64,000 nucleotides of DNA from Herbaspirillum seropedicae. GTDB taxonomy: Bacteria > Pseudomonadota > Gammaproteobacteria > Burkholderiales > Burkholderiaceae_D. The stretch lies in NCBI RefSeq assembly GCF_001040945.1, contig NZ_CP011930.1:1860001-1924000 (forward strand). Direction: 5' to 3'. The position numbers and the translations under genes are program-made. This document shows, one piece after another, positions 37,126 to 45,212 of the stretch; position 1 is the first letter of the stretch; every line of letters begins with the position of its first letter. The notes under the pieces were generated by a model, which saw only the letters and a list, made by a program, of their open reading frames with translations, was not told where the DNA came from and made no database searches.

Positions 37126-38001
37126 GTGCGCTTCCTTTGCAGAAATAAATTCGTTCTGTTCTTTTTCTTCCTGGCGTCATTGTCTGGTTGCCGGGATCGC
37201 CTGCCAGGAAGCGCAAAGGAAATGACCGCACCTGTTGAAATCCGCGTCAATCAATCGGGCGTGGACCTGGTAAAGAAGTACCCTGATCAGTTCGAAATAA
37301 CGAAGTATCCGCAAGGGATCCAATTCTATGCCGCTGACTGGGGATCCGTCCCCAATGGAAGCGTAGTGCTTGCCACCAGCGCGCATAATGTCACGCTGCC
37401 CTATATCTTGAGTGCGACAGGCAATGACGATCCCAATTTTGCCTCCGAGAACATTATCAACTGGAACATCAATGCCGGCATCACAGAAGCGGACGTGATT
37501 GCGCATGACGATGCCAGGAAAAGATTCTTTGGCCTGTTGCAATCACTGCGTAATGCCGGTTGGGTGCGCGCGATCCGCTTGAGCGAACCTCGACTCAAAG
37601 GCAAGCAGGCCCTGGACTATCGCCAGAAAGAAAATCCCATCTATAGCCTCGATCCCGACTATGTCTTGTCGCTAGAGCAATGGATGACGCTCGATACCAG
37701 GGCTACATGGAGCCTGTACTCCGATCATGCCTACCTGGATGTCAGTATCACCCGTGATCCCAGCAAGACCGACGTGACCAAGCCGGGCGCCTACTTTGTC
37801 GAATACGCATTGAAATCGGACAATGAAAAATGGCGTTCCGTGGTTGGCCCCACCAAACGCTTGCACTGGAAGACCGAGTTGCCTGCCGTGCTGCCGCAAC
37901 TTGCGAAGTCGCGCCAGGCCGCAGAGGAGACGCTGAAGAAAGAGAACATCACGATCGATGAGACCTACCGTGATCCTCCGCTTCCTGATCTCAGTCTTTG
38001 A
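37126..38001 (+). CDS. Lipoprotein of unknown function (291 aa)
   Basis: A 291-residue protein starting with GTG (AGGGGCGGGAATACC upstream). The N-terminus has a basic MRFLCRNK, a Phe-rich hydrophobic core and a lipobox LSGC (Cys 22), so it is likely a lipoprotein. The soluble part is rich in aromatic and charged residues, with WGSVPNGSVVLATSAHN, DYVLSLEQWMTLDT and YRDPPLPDLSL near the end. Its GC content is lower than that of the neighbours, hinting at transfer. I do not recognise the family. A lipoprotein of this type near a T6SS lipase could be an immunity protein, but it is 5 kb away and separated by an unrelated operon. Confidence 0.7.
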   Translation: MRFLCRNKFVLFFFFLASLSGCRDRLPGSAKEMTAPVEIRVNQSGVDLVKKYPDQFEITKYPQGIQFYAADWGSVPNGSVVLATSAHNVTLPYILSATGNDDPNFASENIINWNINAGITEADVIAHDDARKRFFGLLQSLRNAGWVRAIRLSEPRLKGKQALDYRQKENPIYSLDPDYVLSLEQWMTLDTRATWSLYSDHAYLDVSITRDPSKTDVTKPGAYFVEYALKSDNEKWRSVVGPTKRLHWKTELPAVLPQLAKSRQAAEETLKKENITIDETYRDPPLPDLSL

Positions 38002-38059
38002 TGCGCAGGGCTCGGGACCGAGGTCCCGATGATGCAAAAAGCCTTGGCAGTGAACCGTC

Positions 38060-38100
38060 CCCCAACAGTTGGATGCCGATTCCAACGTTGGGGTGTTTTT
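38060..38100 (+). terminator. Terminator downstream of the lipoprotein gene
   Basis: CCCCAACAGTTGGA (38060-38073) pairs with TCCAACGTTGGGG (38081-38093) with one bulge, then GTTTTT. Confidence 0.85.
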
Positions 38101-38167
38101 CGTGGGGGGCAGGGCGAGCGGAGCTTGTTGATGCGCCCCAAGCAGGCTTAAGCCAGCGCAGACCGGT

Positions 38168-38512
38168 TCAAACCGACGGCGCCAGCGCCACGCCATGAGC
38201 GTGATGGTGCGCGGCGTGGGCGGCCATCGATAACGCCATGCTGAGATAGTTGTCGCTGCGCCTGCGCTGCTGCGCCTGCTGCTGTTCCAGGACGAACAAT
38301 TGCTGGTAGAGATTGCGGATCTGCTGCTGCAGCAACTGACGCTGCTGCTTGCCATCCTTGTTGGCGGGGAAGCGCGCCAGCGACTGCGCCTGCTGTTGCA
38401 GGATCAGGATGCGATGGCTCAGTTGCGCGATCAGTTCGGCCGGATCGGGATCCAGTGTGTCGGTGCCTGCGGCTGCCGGGACAGCGTCTTGCCTTGCCTG
38501 AGCGACGTACAT
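38168..38512 (-). CDS. Gln-rich coiled-coil protein (114 aa)
   Basis: A 114-residue protein. Residues 25-85 form a continuous amphipathic helix rich in Gln and Leu (AQLSHRILILQQQAQSLARF, then RQLLQQQIRNLYQQLFVLEQ), and the C-terminus is His/Ala-rich (AAHAAHHHAHG). It resembles FlxA-like small coiled-coil proteins, but the similarity is one of composition. It lies between the lipoprotein terminator and hppD, on the same strand as hppD, and no partner is evident. Confidence 0.55.
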   Translation of the reverse strand: MYVAQARQDAVPAAAGTDTLDPDPAELIAQLSHRILILQQQAQSLARFPANKDGKQQRQLLQQQIRNLYQQLFVLEQQQAQQRRRSDNYLSMALSMAAHAAHHHAHGVALAPSV

Positions 38513-38605
38513 GCGGACTCCAGCCCCTGACGAGGCGCTAGTGAGATGGGATTGCCTGCATGTTTTACGGCAGCCTGGGGCAAAGCTTGAGCCGCAAAAG
38601 AAAAA

Positions 38606-38636
38606 AGGCGGAGCCGCCTTGATGCGGGCTCCGCCT
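38606..38636 (-). terminator. Terminator of hppD
   Basis: AGGCGGAGCC (38606-38615) pairs with GGCTCCGCCT (38627-38636); the A-run at 38597-38606 is the T tail on the minus strand. Confidence 0.85.
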
Positions 38637-38660
38637 CGCCGTCCAGGTGGGCAGCGGGAT

Positions 38661-39755
38661 TCAGATCACGCCGCGGCGCATCTGGTCCAGTTCGATGGAT
38701 TCGAAGAGCGCCTTGAAATTGCCTTCGCCGAAGCCGTCATTGCCCTTGCGCTGGATGATCTCGTAGAACACCGGGCCGATCAGGTTCTGGGTAAAGATCT
38801 GCAGCAGCAGGCCCTGGCCGGCCGTGGGCGCGCCATCGATCAGGATCTTCAGTTCGCGCAGGGCGTCCAGGTCTTCGCCATGGCCGGGGATGCGGCGTTC
38901 GACCAGGTCGTAGTAGGTGGAGATGGTGTCCTGCAGCGGCACGCCACGCTCGCGCAGGGCGCGCACGGTCTGGTAGATGTCGTCAGTGCCCAGGGCGATG
39001 TGCTGGATGCCTTCACCGTTGTATTGCTTGATGAATTCTTCGATCTGCGACTTGTCGTCGGCGCTCTCGTTGATGGGAATGCGGATCTTGCCGCACGGGC
39101 TGGTCATGGCGCGCGAGCGCAGGCCGGTGACCTTGCCTTCGATGTCGAAATACTTGATCTCGCGGAAATTGAACAGGCGGGTGTAGAACGACGACCAGGT
39201 ATCCATCGCGCCGCGCATGACGTTGTGGGTCAGGTGATCGATATAGGTCAGGCCCACGCCCTTGGGGTTGCGCTCCACACCGGGGAAGAACTGGAAGTCG
39301 ACGTCATAGATGGAGCCATTCTCGCCATAGCGGTCCACCAGGTACAGCAGCGAACCGCCGATGCCGCGAATGGCGGGAATATTCAGTTCCATCGGCCCCA
39401 GCTTGGCCTCGACGCCTTCCGCGCCCAGTTCCAGCGCACGCTTGTAGACCTGGGCGGCATCCTTGACCCGGAAGGCCATGGCGTTCACCGAGGCGCCATG
39501 CACCTGGGCGAAGGCGGCGGCATTGCTGCCGGGTTCGCCGTTGAGGATGAAGTTGACTTGGCCTTGGCGGTACAGGGTGACGTTCTTGGAGCGGTGCCGC
39601 GCCACCGCGGTAAAGCCCATCAGTTCCAGCACGCGGGCGATGGCGGCAGGGTCGGCAGCGGTGTATTCGACGAATTCGAATCCGTCGGTGCCCATGGGAT
39701 TGTCGAACAGGTCGCCGCTGGCGGCGGGGGCGAAATTGGTCTCGGTGTGGCCCAT
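38661..39755 (-). CDS. hppD: 4-hydroxyphenylpyruvate dioxygenase
   Basis: A 364-residue cytosolic Fe(II) dioxygenase converting 4-hydroxyphenylpyruvate to homogentisate in tyrosine breakdown. The three iron ligands can be seen: His in [10 protein letters not shown], His in [10 protein letters not shown] and Glu in [27 protein letters not shown] and LLLQIFTQN are further HPPD signatures. The length is normal. It is divergent from an Lrp-type regulator gene, 147 bp away, which is the common arrangement for regulation by aromatic amino acids. No hmgA or maiA gene is next to it. Confidence 0.96.
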   Translation of the reverse strand: MGHTETNFAPAASGDLFDNPMGTDGFEFVEYTAADPAAIARVLELMGFTAVARHRSKNVTLYRQGQVNFILNGEPGSNAAAFAQVHGASVNAMAFRVKDAAQVYKRALELGAEGVEAKLGPMELNIPAIRGIGGSLLYLVDRYGENGSIYDVDFQFFPGVERNPKGVGLTYIDHLTHNVMRGAMDTWSSFYTRLFNFREIKYFDIEGKVTGLRSRAMTSPCGKIRIPINESADDKSQIEEFIKQYNGEGIQHIALGTDDIYQTVRALRERGVPLQDTISTYYDLVERRIPGHGEDLDALRELKILIDGAPTAGQGLLLQIFTQNLIGPVFYEIIQRKGNDGFGEGNFKALFESIELDQMRRGVI

Positions 39756-39809
39756 CTGTGTCTCCTCGTATCGGGTGCGGCCGGCAAGCGCGGCCTATGC
39801 GAGGAGTTT

Positions 39810-39828
39810 ATTGCGTAAAAAGCGCAAT
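39810..39828. promoter_or_regulatory. Candidate Lrp-type operator between hppD and lrp-like gene
   Basis: ATTGCG-N7-CGCAAT is a perfect 6-bp-arm palindrome within an AT-rich 147-bp divergent region, 55 bp upstream of hppD; a half-related TTTTGCGCGATAAA follows at about 39840. Binding by the neighbouring regulator is inferred. Confidence 0.4.
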
Positions 39829-39902
39829 ATGTGATTGTTTTTTGCGCGATAAACTAGGTAATATGCACAAATAATTCTTAAATAAGCAAATTGGAGAGAT
39901 AA

Positions 39903-40421
39903 ATGAGCATCATCAACGTGGACCGCTATGACCTCGCGCTGCTGACCGAGCTGCAGCGCGACGGCCATATCACCAATAGCGCCCTGGGCCAGAAGGTCCA
40001 CTTGTCGACCTCGCAGATCAGCCGCCGCGTGCAGCGCCTGGAAGAAGCCCACGTCATCGAACGCTACACCGCCGTGCTGGACCCGGCCGTGGTCGGCTTG
40101 GGCGTGACGGCCTTCACCACCGTGACGCTGGATCGCCAGGGCGAGACCCGCGGCGAGCTCTTCGAGAAGGCCGTCGAGACCATGCCCGAGGTGACCGAGT
40201 GCTTTTCGGTCACGGGAGAGGGCGATTATATCCTGCGCATCGTCGCCCCCGACCTGGCGGCGTTTTCCGAATTCATGATGACGCGCCTGCTGCGTCTGCC
40301 GGGCGTGACCAATGTCAAATCCAACATCACCCTCAAGAAGGTCAAGCAGTCGCATGAACTGCCGCTGGAACACGTGATGCAGCCGGTCAAGTCGCGCCAG
40401 CGCATCCGCTTCTCACAGTAG
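39903..40421 (+). CDS. Lrp/AsnC-family regulator (next to hppD)
   Basis: A 172-residue regulator. The N-terminal HTH contains RDGHITNSALGQKVHLSTSQISRRVQRLEE, and the RAM ligand-binding domain has FTTVTLDRQGE and ECFSVTGEGDYILRIVAPDL. By position it most likely controls the divergent hppD in response to tyrosine or phenylalanine. The ATG at 39903 follows GGAGAGATAA. The C-terminal 15 residues (QPVKSRQRIRFSQ) extend slightly beyond the family core. Confidence 0.9.
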   Translation: MSIINVDRYDLALLTELQRDGHITNSALGQKVHLSTSQISRRVQRLEEAHVIERYTAVLDPAVVGLGVTAFTTVTLDRQGETRGELFEKAVETMPEVTECFSVTGEGDYILRIVAPDLAAFSEFMMTRLLRLPGVTNVKSNITLKKVKQSHELPLEHVMQPVKSRQRIRFSQ

Positions 40422-40512
40422 GCCGGCGCAGCGGATTCGAAAGCAAGCGGCGGAGTGCGTCCGCTTGCTGTGCGACCTAGAATCCGGACATTGCCATCGC
40501 CTTGAGCGCATC

Positions 40513-41622
40513 ATGCCGACCTTGCCCGAGCTTCCCAACGATCCCGCCGCATCCAGCGAGCCCATCGACTCCACCGATCTTGCCCGCTGGCGCGCCGTGC
40601 AGCAGCGCGACCAGGCCGCTGACGGGCAGTTCTGGTATTCGGTGAAGACCACCGGCGTCTATTGCAGGCCTTCCTGTGGGGCGCGCACGCCCTTGCGCAA
40701 GAACGTCGCCTTCCACGCCAGCTGCGCCGCGGCCGAGGCGGCCGGATTTCGTCCCTGCCAGCGCTGCCGGCCCGACCTGCCGCCGCTGGCGCAGCGCCAG
40801 GCCGAGGCCGTGGCGCAGGCCTGCCGCCTGATCGAAGCCGCCGAGACCGCACCGGACACCGCCGCCCTGGCCGAGGCGGTGGGCCTGAGCCGCTATCACT
40901 TCCATCGGATCTTCAAGGCCCATACCGGCGTCACCCCCAAGGCCTACGCCGATGCCCATCGCGGCCAGCGCCTGCGCGCCCAGCTTGGCCAGGGCAGCAG
41001 CGTGACCGAGGCGCTCTACGAAGCCGGCTTCAATTCCAGCGGGCGCTTCTACGCCCACAGCGACGCCCAACTGGGTATGAAACCGACCGCCTACCGGCGC
41101 GGCGGCAGCGGCGAGCGCATCCGCTTCGCAGTGGCGCAGTGCTGGCTGGGAGCCTTGCTGGTGGCCGCGACCGGGCAGGGCATCTGCGCCGTCACGCTGG
41201 GCGAAGACGCCGATGTGTTGGTACGTCAGTTGCAGGACCGTTTTCCGCAGGCCGACCTGGCGCCCGGCGACGCCGACTTCGAACGCACGCTGGCGCAGGT
41301 GCTGGCGGCGCTGGAAGACCCTCGGCAAGGGGCGGCGCTGCCGCTGGACGTGCGGGGTACGGCGTTCCAGCAGCGGGTCTGGCAAGCCTTGCGCAGCATT
41401 CCGCCGGGCGTCACCTTGACCTATTCCGAACTGGCCGCGCGGCTGGGACAACCGGCGGCCGTGCGGGCCGTGGCCAATGCCTGCGCCAACAACGAGATCG
41501 CCGTGCTCATTCCCTGTCACCGCATCGTGCGCCTGGATGGCTCGCCCTCCGGCTACCGCTGGGGCATACAGCGCAAGGCCGCGCTGCTGGCGCGCGAAGC
41601 GGCAAACCGGGAGGGCGCCTGA
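40513..41622 (+). CDS. ada: Bifunctional alkylation-repair protein and activator Ada
   Basis: A 369-residue protein with three parts: an N-terminal zinc domain with Cys 51, 55, 82 and 85 (Cys 51 in GVYCRPSCGA is the phosphotriester acceptor), an AraC-type HTH (about 95-185, AVGLSRYHFHRIFKAHTGVTP) and a C-terminal O6-methylguanine methyltransferase with the active Cys 335 in PCHR. It repairs methylated DNA and, once methylated, activates alkylation genes. ATG 40513 is the likeliest start; a TTG at 40465 would add 16 residues. An esterase gene and alkB follow on the same strand, so it probably controls its own operon. Confidence 0.95.
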   Translation: MPTLPELPNDPAASSEPIDSTDLARWRAVQQRDQAADGQFWYSVKTTGVYCRPSCGARTPLRKNVAFHASCAAAEAAGFRPCQRCRPDLPPLAQRQAEAVAQACRLIEAAETAPDTAALAEAVGLSRYHFHRIFKAHTGVTPKAYADAHRGQRLRAQLGQGSSVTEALYEAGFNSSGRFYAHSDAQLGMKPTAYRRGGSGERIRFAVAQCWLGALLVAATGQGICAVTLGEDADVLVRQLQDRFPQADLAPGDADFERTLAQVLAALEDPRQGAALPLDVRGTAFQQRVWQALRSIPPGVTLTYSELAARLGQPAAVRAVANACANNEIAVLIPCHRIVRLDGSPSGYRWGIQRKAALLAREAANREGA

Positions 41623-41675
41623 AGCGGCGCGCAGGCGCGGCTACAATAGCTGTTCCCTCATTACCGGAGCCGCGC

Positions 41676-42584
41676 ATGCCTGTTCCTGGCAAGGCCGCAC
41701 TCGTCCTGGCTGGCGCTACCGCACTGCTGGGCAGCCTCATCGCCTGTTCGCCGCTGACGGCCATCAATGCCGTTACGCCCGCCTCGACCTACCTCAAGAC
41801 CGAAGGCGTGGCCTATGCCGGCAGCGACAATGCACGCCAGCAGCTGGATATCTATCGCCCCGCCGACACGGCCAGCGCGCCGCCGCAGGGGCGGCCGGTG
41901 GTGGTGTTCTTCTATGGCGGCAGTTGGAACCAGGGCAGCCGCAAGGACTATGCCTTCGTCGGTGAAGCCTTGGCCTCCCGCGGGGTCATCGCCGTGCTGC
42001 CGGACTACCGCCTCTATCCTGAAGTCAGCTACCCCGATTTCCTCCAGGACAGCGCCCAGGCCGTGGCCTGGACCCTGCGCTCGCTGCAGGCGCTGGGCGG
42101 AGATCCGCAGCGGGTCTTCGTCATGGGACACAGCGCCGGCGCCTACAATGCCGCCATGATGGCGCTGGATGCGCGCTGGCTGGACGCCGCTGGCGCGACA
42201 CCGGCGCAACTGCGCGGCTGGATAGGGCTGGCCGGCCCTTATGACTTCCTGCCCATCGAAAACCCGGATGTGAAACCGGTATTCCATTTCCCCGACTCGC
42301 CCCCCGATTCGCAGCCGGTGCGCCACGTCCAGGCCAGCGCGCCGCCAGCACTGCTGATCGCCTCGCACCAGGACAAGCTGGTCTCGGCCACCCGCAACAC
42401 CGGTGGCCTGGCCGCCTTGCTGCGCCAGCACGGGGTGCCGGTGGTGGAGACCTATTTCGACAATACCTCCCACGCCTCGCTGGTGGGCAGCCTGGCGCGT
42501 CCGCTGCGGTTCATCGCCCCCACGCTGGACGAGGTCAGCCGCTTCATCGATGCGCCGCCGCCGCGCACGGCGGGGCGGTCGTGA
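41676..42584 (+). CDS. Lipoprotein alpha/beta hydrolase (BD-FAE-type esterase)
   Basis: A 302-residue hydrolase. The N-terminal hydrophobic stretch ends SLIACS (Cys 24), a lipobox-like site, so a membrane or periplasmic location is likely. VVVFFYGGSWNQGSRKDY is the HGGG-like oxyanion strand (here YGGS), GHSAGAYNAAMM holds the nucleophile Ser 153, SHQDKLV the acid and NTSHASL the His. It resembles acetyl-xylan/feruloyl esterase-like carboxylesterases. Its place between ada and alkB, with a GTGA overlap onto alkB, is odd because no DNA-repair role is known for such enzymes. Confidence 0.82.
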   Translation: MPVPGKAALVLAGATALLGSLIACSPLTAINAVTPASTYLKTEGVAYAGSDNARQQLDIYRPADTASAPPQGRPVVVFFYGGSWNQGSRKDYAFVGEALASRGVIAVLPDYRLYPEVSYPDFLQDSAQAVAWTLRSLQALGGDPQRVFVMGHSAGAYNAAMMALDARWLDAAGATPAQLRGWIGLAGPYDFLPIENPDVKPVFHFPDSPPDSQPVRHVQASAPPALLIASHQDKLVSATRNTGGLAALLRQHGVPVVETYFDNTSHASLVGSLARPLRFIAPTLDEVSRFIDAPPPRTAGRS

Positions 42585-43234
42585 CTGGCGATCTGTTCGC
42601 CGGCCTGGAACGCACGCCCGCGGTGGAACGCATCACCGAGGGCGCGCTCTTGCTGCGCGCCTTTGTCGATGCCAGCGAGGCCGCGCAACTGATGCGGGAT
42701 ATCGCCACCGTGCTGGCCCAGTCGCCCCTGCGGCACATGCAGACGCCGGGCGGTTTTCGCATGTCGGTGGCCATGAGCAATTGCGGGCAGTACGGTTGGG
42801 TGACGGACCGGCGTGGCTATCGCTACCAGTCGCTGGACCCCTTGAGCGAGCGCGACTGGCCGCCCATGCCCGCGTCTTTCCTGGCCTTGGCCGGACGCGC
42901 CGCAGAGGCGGCCGGTTTTGCGGCGTTCGTGCCGGACGCCTGCCTGGTCAACCGCTATGAACCCGGCGCCAAGATGTCGCTGCACCAGGACCGCAATGAA
43001 ATCGACATGACCCAGCCCATTGTCTCGGTGTCGCTGGGTTTGCCGGCCACCTTCCTGTTTGGCGGCATGGAGCGCAGCGACAAGGCGCAACGCATGCGCC
43101 TGGACAGTGGTGACGTGGTGGTCTGGGGCGGACCGGCGCGGTTGGCTTTCCATGGTGTCGATACGGTGCGGCAGGCAGAGCATCCGCTCACTGGAGCCTG
43201 CCGCTACAACCTGACTTTTCGTCGCGCGCGCTGA
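42581..43234 (+). CDS. alkB: DNA oxidative demethylase AlkB
   Basis: A 217-residue Fe(II)/2-oxoglutarate dioxygenase that removes 1-methyladenine and 3-methylcytosine lesions. The metal ligands lie in SLHQDRNEID (His and Asp) and LAFHGVDTV (second His), and RYNLTFRRAR carries the two oxoglutarate-binding Arg. NRYEPGAKM is the family strand before the first ligand. It starts with GTG overlapping the esterase stop. Its last 47 bp overlap the 3' end of the convergent EamA gene. Confidence 0.95.
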   Translation: MTGDLFAGLERTPAVERITEGALLLRAFVDASEAAQLMRDIATVLAQSPLRHMQTPGGFRMSVAMSNCGQYGWVTDRRGYRYQSLDPLSERDWPPMPASFLALAGRAAEAAGFAAFVPDACLVNRYEPGAKMSLHQDRNEIDMTQPIVSVSLGLPATFLFGGMERSDKAQRMRLDSGDVVVWGGPARLAFHGVDTVRQAEHPLTGACRYNLTFRRAR

Positions 43235-44123
43235 GCACCGCAGCGGGGCTGCCGCTGGGCCGGCGCAGCGACAGCGCCAGGCCCGCCATGATGGCGGCCG
43301 CGCCAGCCAGCATGGACGGCGGCAGCGGCTCCCGCAGCGCCCAGGCCGAAGCCAGCACGCCGAACAGCGGCGAGAGCGCATTGAGCATCATGGCCTTCAC
43401 GCCCAGGCGCGCCACCACCCAGTTGAACAGCGCCACGCTGACAATGCTGACCAGCACGCCGTGATAGAGCGACTGCAGCGCCAACGCTGCCCAGGGCTTG
43501 GCAAAGGTCTCCGGGCCTTGCCATGGAAGCACCGCCAGCACCCAGCCCAGCGAGAGCACCTGGGTCATCGCCACCGCATCCAGCGGCGGCAGGCCCCAGG
43601 TCTTGTTGAGCACCAGATACCAGGCCCACATGAAGGCTGACAGCACGAACAGCAGGTCGCCGCGCCAGGCGCCCTCCGGCGCGAGCGAGCCGCCGGCCAT
43701 CACGCCATGCAATCCCACCACCAGCAGGCCGCCCACCAGCAGCACTGTCCCCCACAGGGAAAAGCGCTCATCGCGGCGGAACACGAAACGACTGATCGCC
43801 ATCCCGAACAGCGGCGTGAGCGCCGGATGGATCAGCGCGCCGTGCGAGGCCGGCGCGTAGTTCACCCCGCCCACCAGCACCAGGCTGAACAAGGGGCCCG
43901 AGAGCAGGAACAGCACCAGCGCGCGCGGCCAGCGCAGGCCGCAGGCCTTGGCCAGTCCGCGCCGCCAGACATAGGGCAGCATCAACAGGCCGCTGGTGAG
44001 ATAGCGCACCAGGGTGGCGTCCTGGGGCGTGAGGCCGTGCTGGAAGCCGTAACGGGAAATGACGGGCTGGATGCCCCAGATCAGGGCCACGAGGATGCCG
44101 GCAAGAAGGGGAGGAGGAGGCAT
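43188..44123 (-). CDS. EamA/DMT-family transporter
   Basis: A 311-residue membrane protein with ten hydrophobic spans in two EamA halves (LAGILVALIWGIQPVISRYGF at the start; FGVLASAWALREPLPPSMLAG in the second). The substrate is unknown. The start is placed at the ATG at 44123; the open frame continues upstream on the same strand but loses hydrophobic and family character and runs through the divergent AraC gene. The C-terminal tail (SARDEKSGCSGRLQ) overlaps the alkB end. The adjacent AraC regulator is a candidate controller. Confidence 0.82.
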   Translation of the reverse strand: MPPPPLLAGILVALIWGIQPVISRYGFQHGLTPQDATLVRYLTSGLLMLPYVWRRGLAKACGLRWPRALVLFLLSGPLFSLVLVGGVNYAPASHGALIHPALTPLFGMAISRFVFRRDERFSLWGTVLLVGGLLVVGLHGVMAGGSLAPEGAWRGDLLFVLSAFMWAWYLVLNKTWGLPPLDAVAMTQVLSLGWVLAVLPWQGPETFAKPWAALALQSLYHGVLVSIVSVALFNWVVARLGVKAMMLNALSPLFGVLASAWALREPLPPSMLAGAAAIMAGLALSLRRPSGSPAAVLSARDEKSGCSGRLQ

Positions 44124-44237
44124 GGAGGTCAGGAGGGCGCAATGGAAAGACAGAACAGTAGTCCAGGTCGGGTTTGACTGACTTTCGATGCCGGGACAAT
44201 AATATTCGAATTTCCGCCATCTCTTGCACCGCAGCCG

Positions 44238-45059
44238 ATGATCACGCCTGCCGCTCATCCCGCCCGCCCTGCCGTCCTGCCCATCGATCAGGTGGATGGC
44301 ATTGCGCGCCCGGTGGTCGCGGCCGGTGCGCAGTACCGACACGGCGCAGTGCAGCCCTGGCACAGCCATCGACGCGCGCAGCTGCTGTATGGCCTGAGCG
44401 GACTGATGCAGGTGATCACTGCCGATGGCGCCTGGGTAGTGCCGCCCCAGCATGCGGTGTGGATTCCCTCTGGGCGTGAGCACCAGAGCCGCATGCTGCA
44501 AGCCGTCACCACCTGCAGCGCCTTCATCGAGCCTGAACATGCGCCGCGCGTGGCGTCTTCCTGCCAGGTGCTGGCGGTGCGCCCGCTGCTGCGCGAGCTT
44601 CTCATCGAGGCCACCCGCATGGACCCCCATTACGTCCTCCACAGCCGGGAAGAAAACCTGATCCGCCTGCTGCTCGATGAAATCGGCCGCGCCGAGGAAA
44701 TCCCGGCCCATGTCCCATTGCCGCCGGAGCCTCGGTTGGGCGAGCTGTGCCACCGTTTCCTGGCCGCGCCGTCGATCCGTTCGGGACCGGCCCAGTGGGC
44801 GCTCCAGCTGCATATCAGCGAACGGACCTTCAGCCGCCGCTTCCTGGCCCAGACCGGCATGGGCTTCCAGCAGTGGCGTCTGCGCGCCTGTGTCATGTAC
44901 GCCATCTCGCGCCTGGCGCTGGGCCAGCCTGTTACCACCATTGCCTATGACCTGGGCTATGAGCGGCCCGCTGCCTTTTCGACGATGTTTCGCAAGATGA
45001 CCGGCCACATGCCATCGGCCCATCCGGCGGCGCAGGCTGCACCAGCGCGTGCCGATTGA
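44238..45059 (+). CDS. AraC-family transcriptional regulator
   Basis: A 273-residue regulator. The N-terminal cupin (about residues 20-110) includes QPWHSHRRAQLLYGLSG and WVVPPQHAVWIPSGREHQ. The C-terminal AraC HTH (about 165-265) includes HISERTFSRRFLAQTGMGFQQWR and GYERPAAFSTMFRKMTG. This is the NimT/YdeO-like subgroup of cupin-AraC proteins that often regulate an adjacent exporter. It is divergent from the EamA gene by 114 bp. Confidence 0.9.
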   Translation: MITPAAHPARPAVLPIDQVDGIARPVVAAGAQYRHGAVQPWHSHRRAQLLYGLSGLMQVITADGAWVVPPQHAVWIPSGREHQSRMLQAVTTCSAFIEPEHAPRVASSCQVLAVRPLLRELLIEATRMDPHYVLHSREENLIRLLLDEIGRAEEIPAHVPLPPEPRLGELCHRFLAAPSIRSGPAQWALQLHISERTFSRRFLAQTGMGFQQWRLRACVMYAISRLALGQPVTTIAYDLGYERPAAFSTMFRKMTGHMPSAHPAAQAAPARAD

Positions 45060-45212
45060 TGGGGCAGAGTAGGAGGAGTGGCCAGAGTGGCGGCAGGATG
45101 CCAACTGGAAGCGGAAATTTTTTCCGATAGGCAATCCACTTGGTGTAAATTGGTCGGTCATCGGACAACATCTACAACGACAACGACTAGCCAAAGATTG
45201 GGGAGAAAATTC

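Noticed and set aside
44124..45194. N-terminal extension of the EamA transporter reading through the AraC gene
   Set aside because: The extension has no transmembrane or EamA character and lies antisense to a clear AraC regulator.
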